A stretch of DNA of 34,879 nt from an uncultured Muribaculaceae bacterium (GCA_910587475.1 CAJUMR010000026.1:1-34879), one strand, 5' to 3'. Numbered from the stretch's first letter, positions 17,545 through 25,434 are shown. Translations and numbers: made by a program. The notes: generated from the sequence alone by a model not told the origin.

Positions 17545-17679
17545 CTATTCAGTTTCCGCTGTCACTACTTGTCCTGTCGGGAAATCTGTCGTGTGGCAGG
17601 CTACATAAATTGTTGCTGAGAGGCAGAATATAAATACAGCTATAATAGCCGCGATTATTACATATGTCGTCTTTTTCAT
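17545..17679 (-). CDS. 44-residue single-span membrane protein, coupled to the GntR gene
   Basis: This ORF begins with ATG at 17679-17677, which overlaps the TGA of the GntR gene (17678-17676) in an ATGA arrangement, strong evidence for translational coupling. The peptide starts MKKTTYVIIAAIIAVFIFCL and is 44 residues long. It has two lysines, about 25 hydrophobic residues forming one membrane span or an uncleaved signal anchor, and a polar tail ending in VVTAETE. I do not recognise a family. Its place as last gene of a GntR/ABC-transporter operon suggests a small accessory subunit or regulator at the membrane. The stop TAG is at 17547-17545, followed by the shared terminator. Confidence 0.6.
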   Translation of the reverse strand: MKKTTYVIIAAIIAVFIFCLSATIYVACHTTDFPTGQVVTAETE

Positions 17680-18050
17680 TTTTGGTTGTCGAGATATTGT
17701 TGATACATTTCGGTTAATTGCTCAGGGGTGATGTCGAGAAGTGCGAGCTGACGGAAGACTGCCGCAACTCCTTCGCCGAGAACCTCGCGGCGGCGAAGTT
17801 CCACTACCTTTCGTCGGGCGTCAGAGTCCGCGAAAAAGCCGAGTCCGCGCTTGTTATAGATCACTTCGAGTCCGGCGAGATAGTCGTAGGCACGCATGAC
17901 AGTGTTGACGTTGACCTCCATCTGCGCCGCGTATTCGCGCACCGATGGTATCCGTTGGTCGGCCTGGAACGCTCCGGTGAGTATCTTGTCGCAGATGTCG
18001 TCGGCGATCTGAAGGTAGATCGATCGGCTGCTGTTGTTAAAATCTATCAT
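17676..18050 (-). CDS. GntR-family regulator, YtrA type
   Basis: This 124-residue regulator has a winged helix-turn-helix of the GntR family at about residues 10-75 (IYLQIADDIC, IPSVREYA, VNVNTVMRAYDYL, NKRGLGFF). Only a short helical tail follows instead of a large effector domain, which is the YtrA subfamily. Such proteins usually repress the ABC-transporter operon they belong to. Here the gene follows the permease by 8 bases and is followed by the overlapping 44-residue ORF. The regulator is distal rather than first in the operon. With the ATPase gene broken, the target of regulation may have lost its function, although the regulator itself looks intact. Confidence 0.88.
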   Translation of the reverse strand: MIDFNNSSRSIYLQIADDICDKILTGAFQADQRIPSVREYAAQMEVNVNTVMRAYDYLAGLEVIYNKRGLGFFADSDARRKVVELRRREVLGEGVAAVFRQLALLDITPEQLTEMYQQYLDNQK

Positions 18051-18058
18051 ATCGAGTG

Positions 18059-18850
18059 TTACAGACGGTTGATGATCTCACTTTCCTTAAACCGGAAGTA
18101 GGCAGTTATGTAGCAGAAGGCAATCCATACAAATACAGCCACTTTCATTGCGTCGGTTACGTTTGTGATTGTGCTTTCTGTTGTGAAGCAATGTCCGGGT
18201 TCAAGGAATAGCCCATAGACATTGTTGGAAACGATTATAAACACGATCATAAACACTACAATAGCACCGAACGTTTTCAAAAACGAATTCTTCGGCCACA
18301 CTGTGCTGCCGAGAACAAATGTGCTTTGCACGGCAAAAAGTCCGATCCAAAAATAAAATATGTTTTCAGCGAGATCTTGAATTGCAAACGGCCCGAAGTA
18401 GTGGACTGTTTCGGCGGGATATTGGATATGGTAATAGGCCACGCGCAAAAGATCGGCCAAGGCAAAACATGCGACAAAGGCGATGGTGACACCTACGATG
18501 CAGATCAGAAATCTGCTCAGGTATTTTTCAAGATCGGAGGCCGGCGACATCAATGAATTGAGGCGCAGTCCGTTGCTCGTCATGTTTTCCATGAACAACG
18601 AAGCTCCGAGCGCGCAGAACACTGTTCCGCAGAATTTCATGACGACAAAGCAGCTGCCTTTATGAATCATGTCGATGCCTTTCTCATACTCTGCACCCAT
18701 TCCGATATTTGTGGCGAATATAAGCAGCAGCGTTGTCACACCGAGCATCATCAGACCTCTGAGAAGCCATGAGCGGCCGTTGAGCATTAAGTCGCGTTTG
18801 AGGCAGTTGCCGAAGCGAGCTATGTCGAAAGTTTGATTGGTCTTATTCAT
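18059..18850 (-). CDS. ABC-2-like transporter permease
   Basis: This 263-residue integral membrane protein has about six predicted spans. They lie near residues 30-48, 70-90, 112-134, 155-180, 192-213 and 232-252, separated by short loops. It has no signal peptide and no recognisable soluble domain. It overlaps the end of the ATPase gene by 8 bases and is followed 8 bases later by the YtrA-type regulator. That is the normal order of a small two-component export or immunity-type ABC system. The substrate is unknown. The permease reading frame is intact although its partner ATPase carries an in-frame stop, so loss of function would be recent. Confidence 0.75.
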   Translation of the reverse strand: MNKTNQTFDIARFGNCLKRDLMLNGRSWLLRGLMMLGVTTLLLIFATNIGMGAEYEKGIDMIHKGSCFVVMKFCGTVFCALGASLFMENMTSNGLRLNSLMSPASDLEKYLSRFLICIVGVTIAFVACFALADLLRVAYYHIQYPAETVHYFGPFAIQDLAENIFYFWIGLFAVQSTFVLGSTVWPKNSFLKTFGAIVVFMIVFIIVSNNVYGLFLEPGHCFTTESTITNVTDAMKVAVFVWIAFCYITAYFRFKESEIINRL

Positions 18851-19709
18851 GGCTGTTGTCTTTTTGAGAGTTGAACAATGAGTCGATTACGTCACGACGG
18901 GTGGTGGCAAGCTCGAAAAGGCTTTCGAGATTGACTTCTGTGTCATATGATCCGTCGTTGGCGATTACAATCTGCGAGCCGCCTACGATCGGTTGAGCCA
19001 CAAATGCGCGGTCAATCAGAGCGGGGTCGGCTGTGTTGATGAATGCGAGCCGGTCGGTGATCGAGTTGATCGGGCTGTTGAGCAGCAGACGGTGTTCGTT
19101 CATTATTATCACGTGGTCGAGGATGCGGTCGATGTCGCGCACCTGATGGGTCGATATGATAATGATCTTATCGTCTGACGCCGAGGTGGCTATGAAGCGG
19201 CGGAACGCGGCTTAGCCCGGTATGTCGAGTCCGTTTGTCGGTTCGTCCATCAGAAGCAGAGATGTGTTGCAGGCAAGGGCGAAGCACATGAACACTTTTT
19301 TCTTCTGTCCCATCGACAACGACGACAGTTTGTAGCGGGCGATGTCTTTGACCTCGAATGTAGCGAGGTGGCGTTGCATGTCTTCGTATGAGAATTTTGG
19401 ATACAGCGGCGCGTTCATCTTGACAAATGTGTCGAGCGTTACGGGCGGGAGAGTCAGCTCTTCGGGAACGATGAAAATGTCGTTGAGCGTTTCGGGCTTG
19501 CGGCTGCGGGTATTAATCGATTTGAACGTCACTTCGCCGCTCTTCGGGGAGAGCAGGCCGCATATAAGATAGAGTAATGTCGATTTGCCGGCGCCATTAG
19601 ATCCGAGCAGACCGTAGATGCCTCCGTCGCTGATCTCAAGTGAGAAATCAGCTATCACCGGCTGCTGCCGGCGCGGATAGCGGAATGTCAGTTTGTCAAT
19701 GTTAAGCAT
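18843..19709 (-). pseudogene. ABC transporter ATPase interrupted by an in-frame TAA
   Basis: The frame from 19709 encodes Walker A GSNGAGKST (residues 36-44), the signature LSMGQ (131-135), Walker B LLLMDEPT and D-loop NGLD. It then meets TAA at 19214-19212 (codon 166). The same frame continues without a shift to 18843, including ISTHQ with the H-loop His188 and a C-terminal domain. Reading through would give 288 residues, the usual length. A single substitution, for example of AAA or CAA, explains the stop. The first half alone keeps Walker A and B but lacks the H-loop switch, so it should not support transport. It may be a recent pseudogene, a sequencing error or a read-through case. The downstream half could be translated alone only from an internal start near 19142. 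Confidence 0.85.
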
Positions 19710-19750
19710 AGATGTTTTTGTAGATTGTTGTTTTTATGAATTGTAGATTA

Positions 19751-19840
19751 TTAGAGTAGGCATATCATAATGATAATGATTGCTGTCAATATTGTCGGTG
19801 CGAAGCCGGCTGTAGCAGTCAATTGGTTGAGAGGGTTCAT
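19751..19840 (-). CDS. Possible 29-residue hydrophobic leader or small membrane protein
   Basis: ATG at 19840-19838 opens a 30-codon frame. It encodes MNPLNQLTATAGFAP followed by a strongly hydrophobic run (ILTAIIIIMICLL) to a TAA at 19753-19751. It lies between the operon promoter at 19887-19918 and the ATPase start at 19709, so it would be the first translated ORF of the transcript. The amphipathic start and pure hydrophobic tail look like a single-span small protein, but chance is possible at this length. No family is recognised. Confidence 0.35.
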   Translation of the reverse strand: MNPLNQLTATAGFAPTILTAIIIIMICLL

Positions 19841-19886
19841 GATGAATGTTATCGTTTATTTAGTGTATTAGTGAACTATTACACCG

Positions 19887-19918
19887 CAAAGGTATGACGC
19901 TTTTCTGAAACCACCAAA
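19887..19918 (-). promoter_or_regulatory. Promoter of the ABC/GntR operon
   Basis: On the minus strand, TTTG (19918-19915), 20 bases and TACCTTTG (19894-19887) fit the consensus well. Transcription would start near 19880, leaving a leader of about 170 bases before the ATPase start that holds the 29-residue ORF. It faces away from the promoter of the gene at 19987. Confidence 0.7.
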
Positions 19919-19922
19919 TTTT

Positions 19923-19954
19923 TTTTCATTTTTTTTAATAAGCCCTTAACTTTG
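19923..19954 (+). promoter_or_regulatory. Promoter of the acyltransferase gene
   Basis: TAACTTTG at 19947-19954 matches the -7 consensus, and a T-rich -33 region (TTTT at 19923-19926) lies 20 bases upstream. The predicted transcription start is near 19961, about 26 bases before the ATG at 19987. Confidence 0.6.
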
Positions 19955-19986
19955 CACTAAACAAAGTCGAAACATCAAAAAAAACA

Positions 19987-20982
19987 ATGGCAACCGGTCA
20001 CCGACAATCAAATTTCGAACTGCTCCGCATAGTCAGCATGCTGATGGTTCTGGGCGTACATATCGACGGGGCGTCGCTCGGCATGCCCGATGTGTCGGGC
20101 GGTTGGTCGGCATTGTCGGTGCGCGATTACTGGCAGCTGATTGTCGAGGCAGTGTGTATAGTCGGGGTCAATTGTTTCACGATGATCTCGGGTTGGTTCG
20201 GTATCAGATTGAAATGGCGTGGATTGGCATCGTTTCTGTTCGAATGTGTCTTTTACTCGGTGCTGATCTGTACGGCTGTTATGATCGTAAAGCCCGAGGC
20301 TCGTTCGGTCGTCGGCTGGTTAGAGAGCTGGCTGGTGCTTTCGCACACAGATCTGTGGTATGTTCCGGCCTACTTCGGACTGATGTTGCTCAGTCCGTTG
20401 CTCAACGCCGGCATGGAAGCGCTGACTAAGCGTCGGCTCCTGATGATTGTGGCTGTGTTTGTGCTTTTCAACGTCTGGTGCGGATGGTGGTGGGGAGGTG
20501 CATTTAACCCGACAGGCTATACTGTCATCCAATTAGTTATGGTCTATATGATAGCCCGTTACCTGCGGCTGCACGTCGGACGTGAGGCTATGGCTGCGAA
20601 GCGTCGGCTGATATTGTCGGTCTACTTTGTCTCTCTTGTCGGAGTTGTAGTCAGCGCATTTTATCTGCCTGGCCAGGCATACGCCTATAATTCGCCGTTG
20701 GTGCTTATCAACGCAGTTTCATTATTCATGCTGTTTGCATGTATGGATTTCAGGTCGAAGATTGTCAATCGGTTAGCTGCCGGTGCATTCGCGGTCTATC
20801 TCATCCATAAAGCACCGCCCGTGTGGGGTGGATTGATCAAGCCGTCGGTAGCCCGGTTGTGGGTTATGCTGCCTTTGTGGCAGTTCACCATCTGTGCGGT
20901 CGGTCTGGCTGTCGGCATCTATTTCGGCTCGTGGATGATCGACAGGGTGAGGGCGGCCTTCAGCCGGCGGTTGATTGGGTGA
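19987..20982 (+). CDS. Acyltransferase-3 family membrane protein
   Basis: This 331-residue polytopic membrane protein has about nine or ten hydrophobic spans. The N-terminal SNFELLRIVSMLMVLGVHID contains the conserved R-x10-H arrangement of the acyltransferase 3 family (Arg14 and a His near residue 25), where the histidine is needed for transfer. A mid-protein DLWYVPAYFGLMLLSP segment is also typical. These enzymes move acetyl or other acyl groups onto sugars of surface polysaccharides or lipids across the inner membrane. No polysaccharide cluster is adjacent, so the acceptor is unknown. It is a monocistron, followed at once by the 33-bp tandem repeat. By eye its base composition matches the core genes. 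Confidence 0.85.
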   Translation: MATGHRQSNFELLRIVSMLMVLGVHIDGASLGMPDVSGGWSALSVRDYWQLIVEAVCIVGVNCFTMISGWFGIRLKWRGLASFLFECVFYSVLICTAVMIVKPEARSVVGWLESWLVLSHTDLWYVPAYFGLMLLSPLLNAGMEALTKRRLLMIVAVFVLFNVWCGWWWGGAFNPTGYTVIQLVMVYMIARYLRLHVGREAMAAKRRLILSVYFVSLVGVVVSAFYLPGQAYAYNSPLVLINAVSLFMLFACMDFRSKIVNRLAAGAFAVYLIHKAPPVWGGLIKPSVARLWVMLPLWQFTICAVGLAVGIYFGSWMIDRVRAAFSRRLIG

Positions 20983-21095
20983 TTAAATTTGGTGGAGAGC
21001 TGTAAAAATGGCGATTTAAATTTGGTGGAGAGCTGTAAAAACGGCGATTCAAATTTGGTGGAGAGCTGTAAAAATGGCGATTTAAATTTGGTGGT
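20981..21095 (+). repeat. Tandem repeat, about 33 bp, 3.5 copies
   Basis: Units lie at 20981-21012 (32 bases), 21013-21045, 21046-21078 and a partial one at 21079-21095. Each carries AAATTTGGTGG followed by AGCTGTAAAAA and a GGCGA end, with one or two substitutions between copies. The array begins at the stop codon of the acyltransferase gene. Three of the four units contain TAAATTTG, itself a match to the -7 consensus. The last unit supplies the -33 element of the next promoter. Confidence 0.9.
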
Positions 21096-21118
21096 ATGCT
21101 TTTAAATATCTAATTTTG
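21087..21118 (+). promoter_or_regulatory. Promoter of the AAA/DUF4143 gene, built partly from the repeat
   Basis: TTTG at 21087-21090, inside the truncated fourth repeat, is followed by exactly 20 bases and TAATTTTG at 21111-21118. This is a close fit to the Bacteroidetes consensus. The start of transcription would be near 21125 and the ATG is at 21144. Confidence 0.7.
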
Positions 21119-21143
21119 TGGTTGTTGAATTAAGAGGTGAAAT

Positions 21144-22487
21144 ATGTCGCAAAAGGTATTCAAAAGAAAAATATACGATACGATTTTGAAATGGAAGCAA
21201 GAGCGCAATGGGTCGACCGCACTGCTTGTAAAAGGCGCTCGTCGTATCGGTAAGTCTACAATAGTGAAAGAGTTTGCAAAGAACGAATATAAATCGTTCA
21301 TTGCTATTGATTTCGCAAAAGCCTCGACCGCAGTAAAGGGCTTGTTTGATGATCTTGATAATCTTGATTTCATTTTTTTACAGCTTCAAGCTCTCTATAG
21401 CGTAACATTGTATGAAAGGGAATCTGTCATAATTTTTGATGAAGTGCAACTTTGTCCTAAAGCGCGACAGGCAATAAAATATCTTGTTGCCGACGGACGC
21501 TATGACTACATTGAGACCGGATCGTTGCTCTCGATCAGAAAAAATGTAGAAGGAATTCTCATTCCAAGCGAAGAGACCAGAATCAATATGTATCCGCTGG
21601 ATTATGAAGAGTTTCTTTGGGCTATCGGCGAAGACAAAATGTTTGAACTGATAAAATACTCATTCAACCAAAGAAAATCGCTCGGAGATGCAGTTAATCG
21701 CCAACTGATGCGTCAATTCCGGATTTATATGCTCGTAGGAGGCATGCCCCAGGCTGTAAACGCATATCTCGACACTAACAATCTCGCTGTTACCGATGAG
21801 GTAAAAAGGGAGATAATCGAATTATATATCGATGATCTGAGGAAAATAGATTCCACCGGAAAGGCATCGCTTCTGTTTGAGGGGGTACCCGGGCAACTCG
21901 CAAAGAGTAAGTTGAGGTATGAGCCATGGTCCGTGGTAGATAATGTCAGACCGGAGAATCTTGTCGATCTTTGGCGGGATCTTGAAGATTCTCGGACTGT
22001 AAATTTCGCCTATCGAACCACAGACCCGAATGTCGGACTTGGCTTACATAGAGACCGAAGCGGATTTAAGATATATTTGTGTGATACGGGCTTGTTTGTC
22101 ACTTTGGCGTTTTGGGATAGAGATGTTGTTGATAACACATTGTATCAGCGTCTGCTTTCGGATAAATTAAGTGCAGATCTGGGGTATGTTTATGAAAATG
22201 TTGTCGCTCAGATGCTCAAGAGTGCAGGACATTCACTTTACTATTATACCTTTCCGGCAGATAAAGAGCGGAAAAAATATTATGAAGTTGATTTCCTGAC
22301 GGTGGCTGACGGGAAGATAAATCCTATTGAGGTGAAATCGTCTGGCTATAAAGCTCATAGATCTCTCGATGTGTTCAGTGAGCGATATTCCTCTCGACTG
22401 GGCCATCGTGTGATCATTTATACAAAGGATTTAAGGTGGGAAAACGGGGTATTGTATATTCCGGCATATATGACTCCCCTCCTGTAG
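21144..22487 (+). CDS. AAA ATPase with DUF4143 nuclease-like C-terminus
   Basis: This 447-residue cytoplasmic protein of the AAA_14/DUF4143 group is widespread in Bacteroidales. Walker A is GARRIGKST (residues 31-39) and Walker B is VIIFDEVQ with Asp99/Glu100. A sensor-like ETGSLLS follows near residue 130. The C-terminal domain ends in a PD-(D/E)xK-like pattern, Asp383 (YEVDFL) and Glu396-Val-Lys398 (IEVKSS), as in many nucleases. The cellular role of the family is unknown; it often varies in copy number between strains and is found among mobile or defence genes. The gene is more AT-rich than its neighbours and is preceded by a tandem repeat, which is consistent with acquisition. Family certain, function unknown. 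Confidence 0.9.
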   Translation: MSQKVFKRKIYDTILKWKQERNGSTALLVKGARRIGKSTIVKEFAKNEYKSFIAIDFAKASTAVKGLFDDLDNLDFIFLQLQALYSVTLYERESVIIFDEVQLCPKARQAIKYLVADGRYDYIETGSLLSIRKNVEGILIPSEETRINMYPLDYEEFLWAIGEDKMFELIKYSFNQRKSLGDAVNRQLMRQFRIYMLVGGMPQAVNAYLDTNNLAVTDEVKREIIELYIDDLRKIDSTGKASLLFEGVPGQLAKSKLRYEPWSVVDNVRPENLVDLWRDLEDSRTVNFAYRTTDPNVGLGLHRDRSGFKIYLCDTGLFVTLAFWDRDVVDNTLYQRLLSDKLSADLGYVYENVVAQMLKSAGHSLYYYTFPADKERKKYYEVDFLTVADGKINPIEVKSSGYKAHRSLDVFSERYSSRLGHRVIIYTKDLRWENGVLYIPAYMTPLL

Positions 22488-22545
22488 TTCCACACTGGCA
22501 AAACTGCTTGATTATACGTGTGTTGATATTTGCAGAGGGCCTAAT

Positions 22546-22580
22546 TGTGGCGGAAATATCGGGGCGATATTTCCGCCACA
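22546..22580. terminator. Long perfect hairpin between convergent genes
   Basis: TGTGGCGGAAATATC (22546-22560) and GATATTTCCGCCACA (22566-22580) form a perfect 15-base stem around GGGGC. It sits between the ATPase gene ending at 22487 and the receptor gene ending at 22615 on the other strand. There is no clear U-tract on either side, so a bidirectional terminator is the likely but not certain role. Confidence 0.65.
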
Positions 22581-22614
22581 TAGTTCGTCGTGGTGTTTTT
22601 CTCCGGAGGCGGTT

Positions 22615-24702
22615 TTATCTTCCGGCGGCTGATGACTGGTCGACGTTGGCGTCGGCGTTAACGAGTTTCTGTGTACCGCGTTTCTGACGTCCCCATTGGA
22701 GGTTGTAGCTCACAGAAATGAACGGCATGCGCATGTCGAGACGCATGTGCTGTTCGTTGGTGTTCCATTTGCTCAACATTTTCGACCCTTGGTCATATTC
22801 GCCGAAAGGCATGATGATGCCGGCGCTGAACTGCCAGTTTTTCAGGTTGTAGGCCAGATCGATGATCGAGAGATTTTCGCCCCAGCTGATTTTTTCGCCC
22901 CAGAGGTCATGCTGCGCGCGGATGTATTGTCCCGACAGGACGAAACCCCAGTGAGTGAGCTGTACTGCCGCGCTGCCGCTCCAGTCGTTGTTATAGAGAC
23001 GATAGCCCGTGCCACTCATGCGTTCGGCGCGATACTGGATGTAGCCGCTTGCCATCAACCATCCGGGAACGATGTCGATCTGAGGCGCAAGGAAGAACGA
23101 CAGGTTCTGCAGGCCGCGGCTGTTTTCATACGATGTTATGAGTCTGTCGCCTTCCCAGTAGAGCAGTGGGGTTATGGCGTCGGGACTCGAGAAAGCTCTG
23201 ATGCCGAACGAGCCTGATACTCTCGGCACATTGAAATTGTAGCGGAGCGTCAGCATGTAGGATGAGGATGTTTTCAAGTCGGGATTGCCGATGCGCCATT
23301 GAAAGCCATCGATTTGCTGCGGCGCGATGTTTGACTCTGCGAGCGACGGCGATGATTGCCAAGACTGGAAGCTGAGCCTGAATTGATGGCGGGGATTGAC
23401 GGCGTAGGTCACAGTCGCCTGTGGCCTGAGGTTCCACGAGCTGTTGCCCTGGTCGGTTTCCTTGAAGAGAAAGTCAGTGTACTGTGCGCCGAGCCCGGCG
23501 GTGATGGTCACCTTATTGAGCCGATGGAAGTATTCGGCGAAAAAGTAGGCCTTGTCCTGACGCTGATGAAACACCATGTCGCCGAGATTTTCGTAGACCG
23601 ACCGGTTGCGGTTGGCTGAGTATGATGCGCCGGCGGTCAGCCTCGATGACGACCAGTTCTTGATATAGTCGGCTTCGATCGCATAGGCTTGGTTGCGGTC
23701 GTGGATCATGGTGTGGATGTCGGTGATGTCGGTGAGAGTGGCGGTCTGTCGCTCGACGTAGTCTGAATAGGTTTTTCCGAAATACAGCGAGCTTTTGAAG
23801 TCAATGACGAGTAACTGCCGGTTGGCGAAGTGTTGTTCGAAGTATGCCGACAGAGACGGGGTTGATCCTTTATTGCCGTGGGAGTCATGGAGCAGGAGGT
23901 CGTCAGATCCGTCGCTTATCGACAGCAGACCATCGTAGGAGAAGCGGTCGGTCAGATTGGAGAAGTCGGATACTTCGATGAAAAGTACGGTTGTGTCGGG
24001 CTTTATATAGCTGTAGGAAGCCCATGCGTTGGCTATCGAATTGTCCATCGTGCCTCCGCGCGGGGTTTCGTTGCGGGTGACAGTCGATCCGTCGGTGAAT
24101 GTGAATGTTTCGGTGTACTCGCGGTGTGTCTTTATCTTGTTTGTCAGTTTGAAACTTCCACCGATTTCGAATTGTGAACGGCCTATGTTGAATTTTGCAT
24201 TGGTGTTATAGAAGCCCCATGCCTGGTTGAGCGCCGGACGGGCCATTGCGTAGATCGATCCTCCGAGATCAGGGTTTGCCACAATGATATTGAGCACGTA
24301 ATTTGCTCCGTTGTAACGCAGACCGGGATTGTCGATCCACTCTACGCGCCTGATTGTCTCGGGCAGGAGTGATCTCACTTGTTCAATGGTCGCTTCGCGG
24401 CCGTTGATGCGGACCTGCACAGACTGGCCGGCACATTGGATCGAACCCATGACATCGCTGACCGACAGCGACGGTATCATGAGGTTGGTGAGCAGCTGCA
24501 TGCCGTTCTTTGCGTTTTCGACTGCGCTCGACGACGGATGGTAAACATCCATGTCGGATTTGTGAATGACTTTCGGCGCTTCAATCACGATTTCATCGAG
24601 CTGAAGAGTGTCTTGTGATGCCGGGTCGTTGTTGCCGGTCTGAGCTTGGCTGTCAAAGGTCAAGGCGAGAATGGCAGCACTTAATAGATATGTTTTCTTC
24701 AT
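22615..24702 (-). CDS. TonB-dependent-receptor-like outer-membrane beta-barrel protein
   Basis: This 695-residue protein has a Sec signal (cleavage after about DSQA, residue 20). A short plug-like region follows (residues 30-150) with EIVIEAPKV, VQVRINGREA and VEWIDNPGLRYNG. The rest is a long barrel with alternating aromatic strands, and the last residues are not the usual terminal aromatic. This is the pattern of the OMP_b-brl_3 family. It lacks the N-terminal carboxypeptidase-like domain and the SusD partner of glycan importers, so a role in uptake of another ligand, or a structural role, is possible. The Crp/Fnr-type regulator lies immediately upstream on the same strand, separated by a palindrome and a promoter, so control by that regulator is plausible. 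Confidence 0.85.
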   Translation of the reverse strand: MKKTYLLSAAILALTFDSQAQTGNNDPASQDTLQLDEIVIEAPKVIHKSDMDVYHPSSSAVENAKNGMQLLTNLMIPSLSVSDVMGSIQCAGQSVQVRINGREATIEQVRSLLPETIRRVEWIDNPGLRYNGANYVLNIIVANPDLGGSIYAMARPALNQAWGFYNTNAKFNIGRSQFEIGGSFKLTNKIKTHREYTETFTFTDGSTVTRNETPRGGTMDNSIANAWASYSYIKPDTTVLFIEVSDFSNLTDRFSYDGLLSISDGSDDLLLHDSHGNKGSTPSLSAYFEQHFANRQLLVIDFKSSLYFGKTYSDYVERQTATLTDITDIHTMIHDRNQAYAIEADYIKNWSSSRLTAGASYSANRNRSVYENLGDMVFHQRQDKAYFFAEYFHRLNKVTITAGLGAQYTDFLFKETDQGNSSWNLRPQATVTYAVNPRHQFRLSFQSWQSSPSLAESNIAPQQIDGFQWRIGNPDLKTSSSYMLTLRYNFNVPRVSGSFGIRAFSSPDAITPLLYWEGDRLITSYENSRGLQNLSFFLAPQIDIVPGWLMASGYIQYRAERMSGTGYRLYNNDWSGSAAVQLTHWGFVLSGQYIRAQHDLWGEKISWGENLSIIDLAYNLKNWQFSAGIIMPFGEYDQGSKMLSKWNTNEQHMRLDMRMPFISVSYNLQWGRQKRGTQKLVNADANVDQSSAAGR

Positions 24703-24763
24703 TGTTGAGAGTAGATTATTGAGCCTGTTTGTTGTGTATGATTGATAATACTCTTACAGGGCA

Positions 24764-24771
24764 CAAAATTA
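24764..24771 (-). promoter_or_regulatory. -7 box of the receptor gene
   Basis: On the minus strand TAATTTTG (24771-24764) fits TAnnTTTG. The start of transcription would be near 24757, about 55 bases before the ATG at 24702. The -33 region is weak and lies beside the palindrome at 24792-24809, as expected of an activator-dependent promoter. Confidence 0.55.
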
Positions 24772-24791
24772 TAGCGTTTCCGGCTTATAAC

Positions 24792-24809
24792 TCTCAACAT
24801 TTGTTGAGA
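24792..24809. promoter_or_regulatory. Perfect 18-bp palindrome, candidate Crp/Fnr operator
   Basis: TCTCAACATTTGTTGAGA has perfect 8-base arms around TT. It lies about 35-52 bases upstream of the predicted start of the receptor transcript and directly downstream of the Crp/Fnr-type gene. Size, symmetry and position suit a site for a dimeric activator. A run of nine C (nine G on the transcribed strand) lies next to it at 24815-24823. Confidence 0.55.
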
Positions 24810-24834
24810 AATTACCCCCCCCCATTAAAAAATG

Positions 24835-25416
24835 TTAACGACGGCTTTTGCCTACCGTAATTCGACGTAAACGGCTGAGATGAGTGGGCGTAATATTGAG
24901 AAATGATGCAATGTCGCGGAGTGAGAATAGCGAAAACAGGTCGGGATGGCGGGTGATCAGATCGTCGTAGCGGTCTTGGGGTGAGCGGGTGCAGAGCTCG
25001 ATGTAGCGGTCATAGACCGTAGCAAATATAGCTTCGGTCGAGCGTGCTACAATCTGGCGCAGACGTTTGTCGTCCTGCAGCCTGTCGGCAACAGATTTCA
25101 CCGGTATGCAGTAGACGTCGGCCGGCGATTCGGCGACGATCGACACTCTCGAGGGCTGACCGGTAAGCGAGAACGGAAAGTCAGCGATAAATTCGCCGGT
25201 GAATTCAAGCCCGATTACATGCTCTTCGCCTGTCGATGAGCTGGCGATGTACTTGAATGTGCCGCTTTTGATGTAGCCCAGGAAGCGTGCGACTTCGCCG
25301 TGTGTCACAAACTCGTCGCCCCGGTCGTAGTGGCGTAGCTGGCCTTCGTTGACACACAGATCACGCCAGAAGTCAGGCGTGATGCCGTCGATGTATGTGT
25401 TGAATTTCTTGCTCAT
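24835..25416 (-). CDS. Crp/Fnr-family transcriptional regulator
   Basis: This 193-residue regulator has an N-terminal cyclic-nucleotide-binding-like beta-roll (about residues 25-120, with HYDRGDEFVTHGEVARFLGYIKSG, cited here only in part as GEVARFLGYI). A dimer helix and a C-terminal helix-turn-helix (about 160-190, SLRDIASFLNITPTHLSRLRR shortened as IASFLNITPTHLSRL) follow. The roll lacks the cysteines of oxygen-sensing Fnr and the arginine pattern of cAMP binding, so the ligand is unknown. Many Bacteroidales have such proteins beside outer-membrane or redox genes. It is divergent from meaB and lies upstream of the receptor gene in the same direction. Confidence 0.88.
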   Translation of the reverse strand: MSKKFNTYIDGITPDFWRDLCVNEGQLRHYDRGDEFVTHGEVARFLGYIKSGTFKYIASSSTGEEHVIGLEFTGEFIADFPFSLTGQPSRVSIVAESPADVYCIPVKSVADRLQDDKRLRQIVARSTEAIFATVYDRYIELCTRSPQDRYDDLITRHPDLFSLFSLRDIASFLNITPTHLSRLRRITVGKSRR

Positions 25417-25434
25417 AATCTACGGGAGAGAGTG

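Noticed and set aside
17718..18101. A 127-codon plus-strand frame opposite the GntR gene
   Set aside because: It is antisense to a clear YtrA-type regulator and has no recognisable features.
18843..19142. A separate 99-residue gene
   Set aside because: It is the C-terminal part of the interrupted ABC ATPase in the same frame, starting at an internal codon.
20981..21095. Possible CRISPR array
   Set aside because: The 32-33 base units are directly adjacent with no unique spacers and no cas gene is near; it is a simple tandem repeat.
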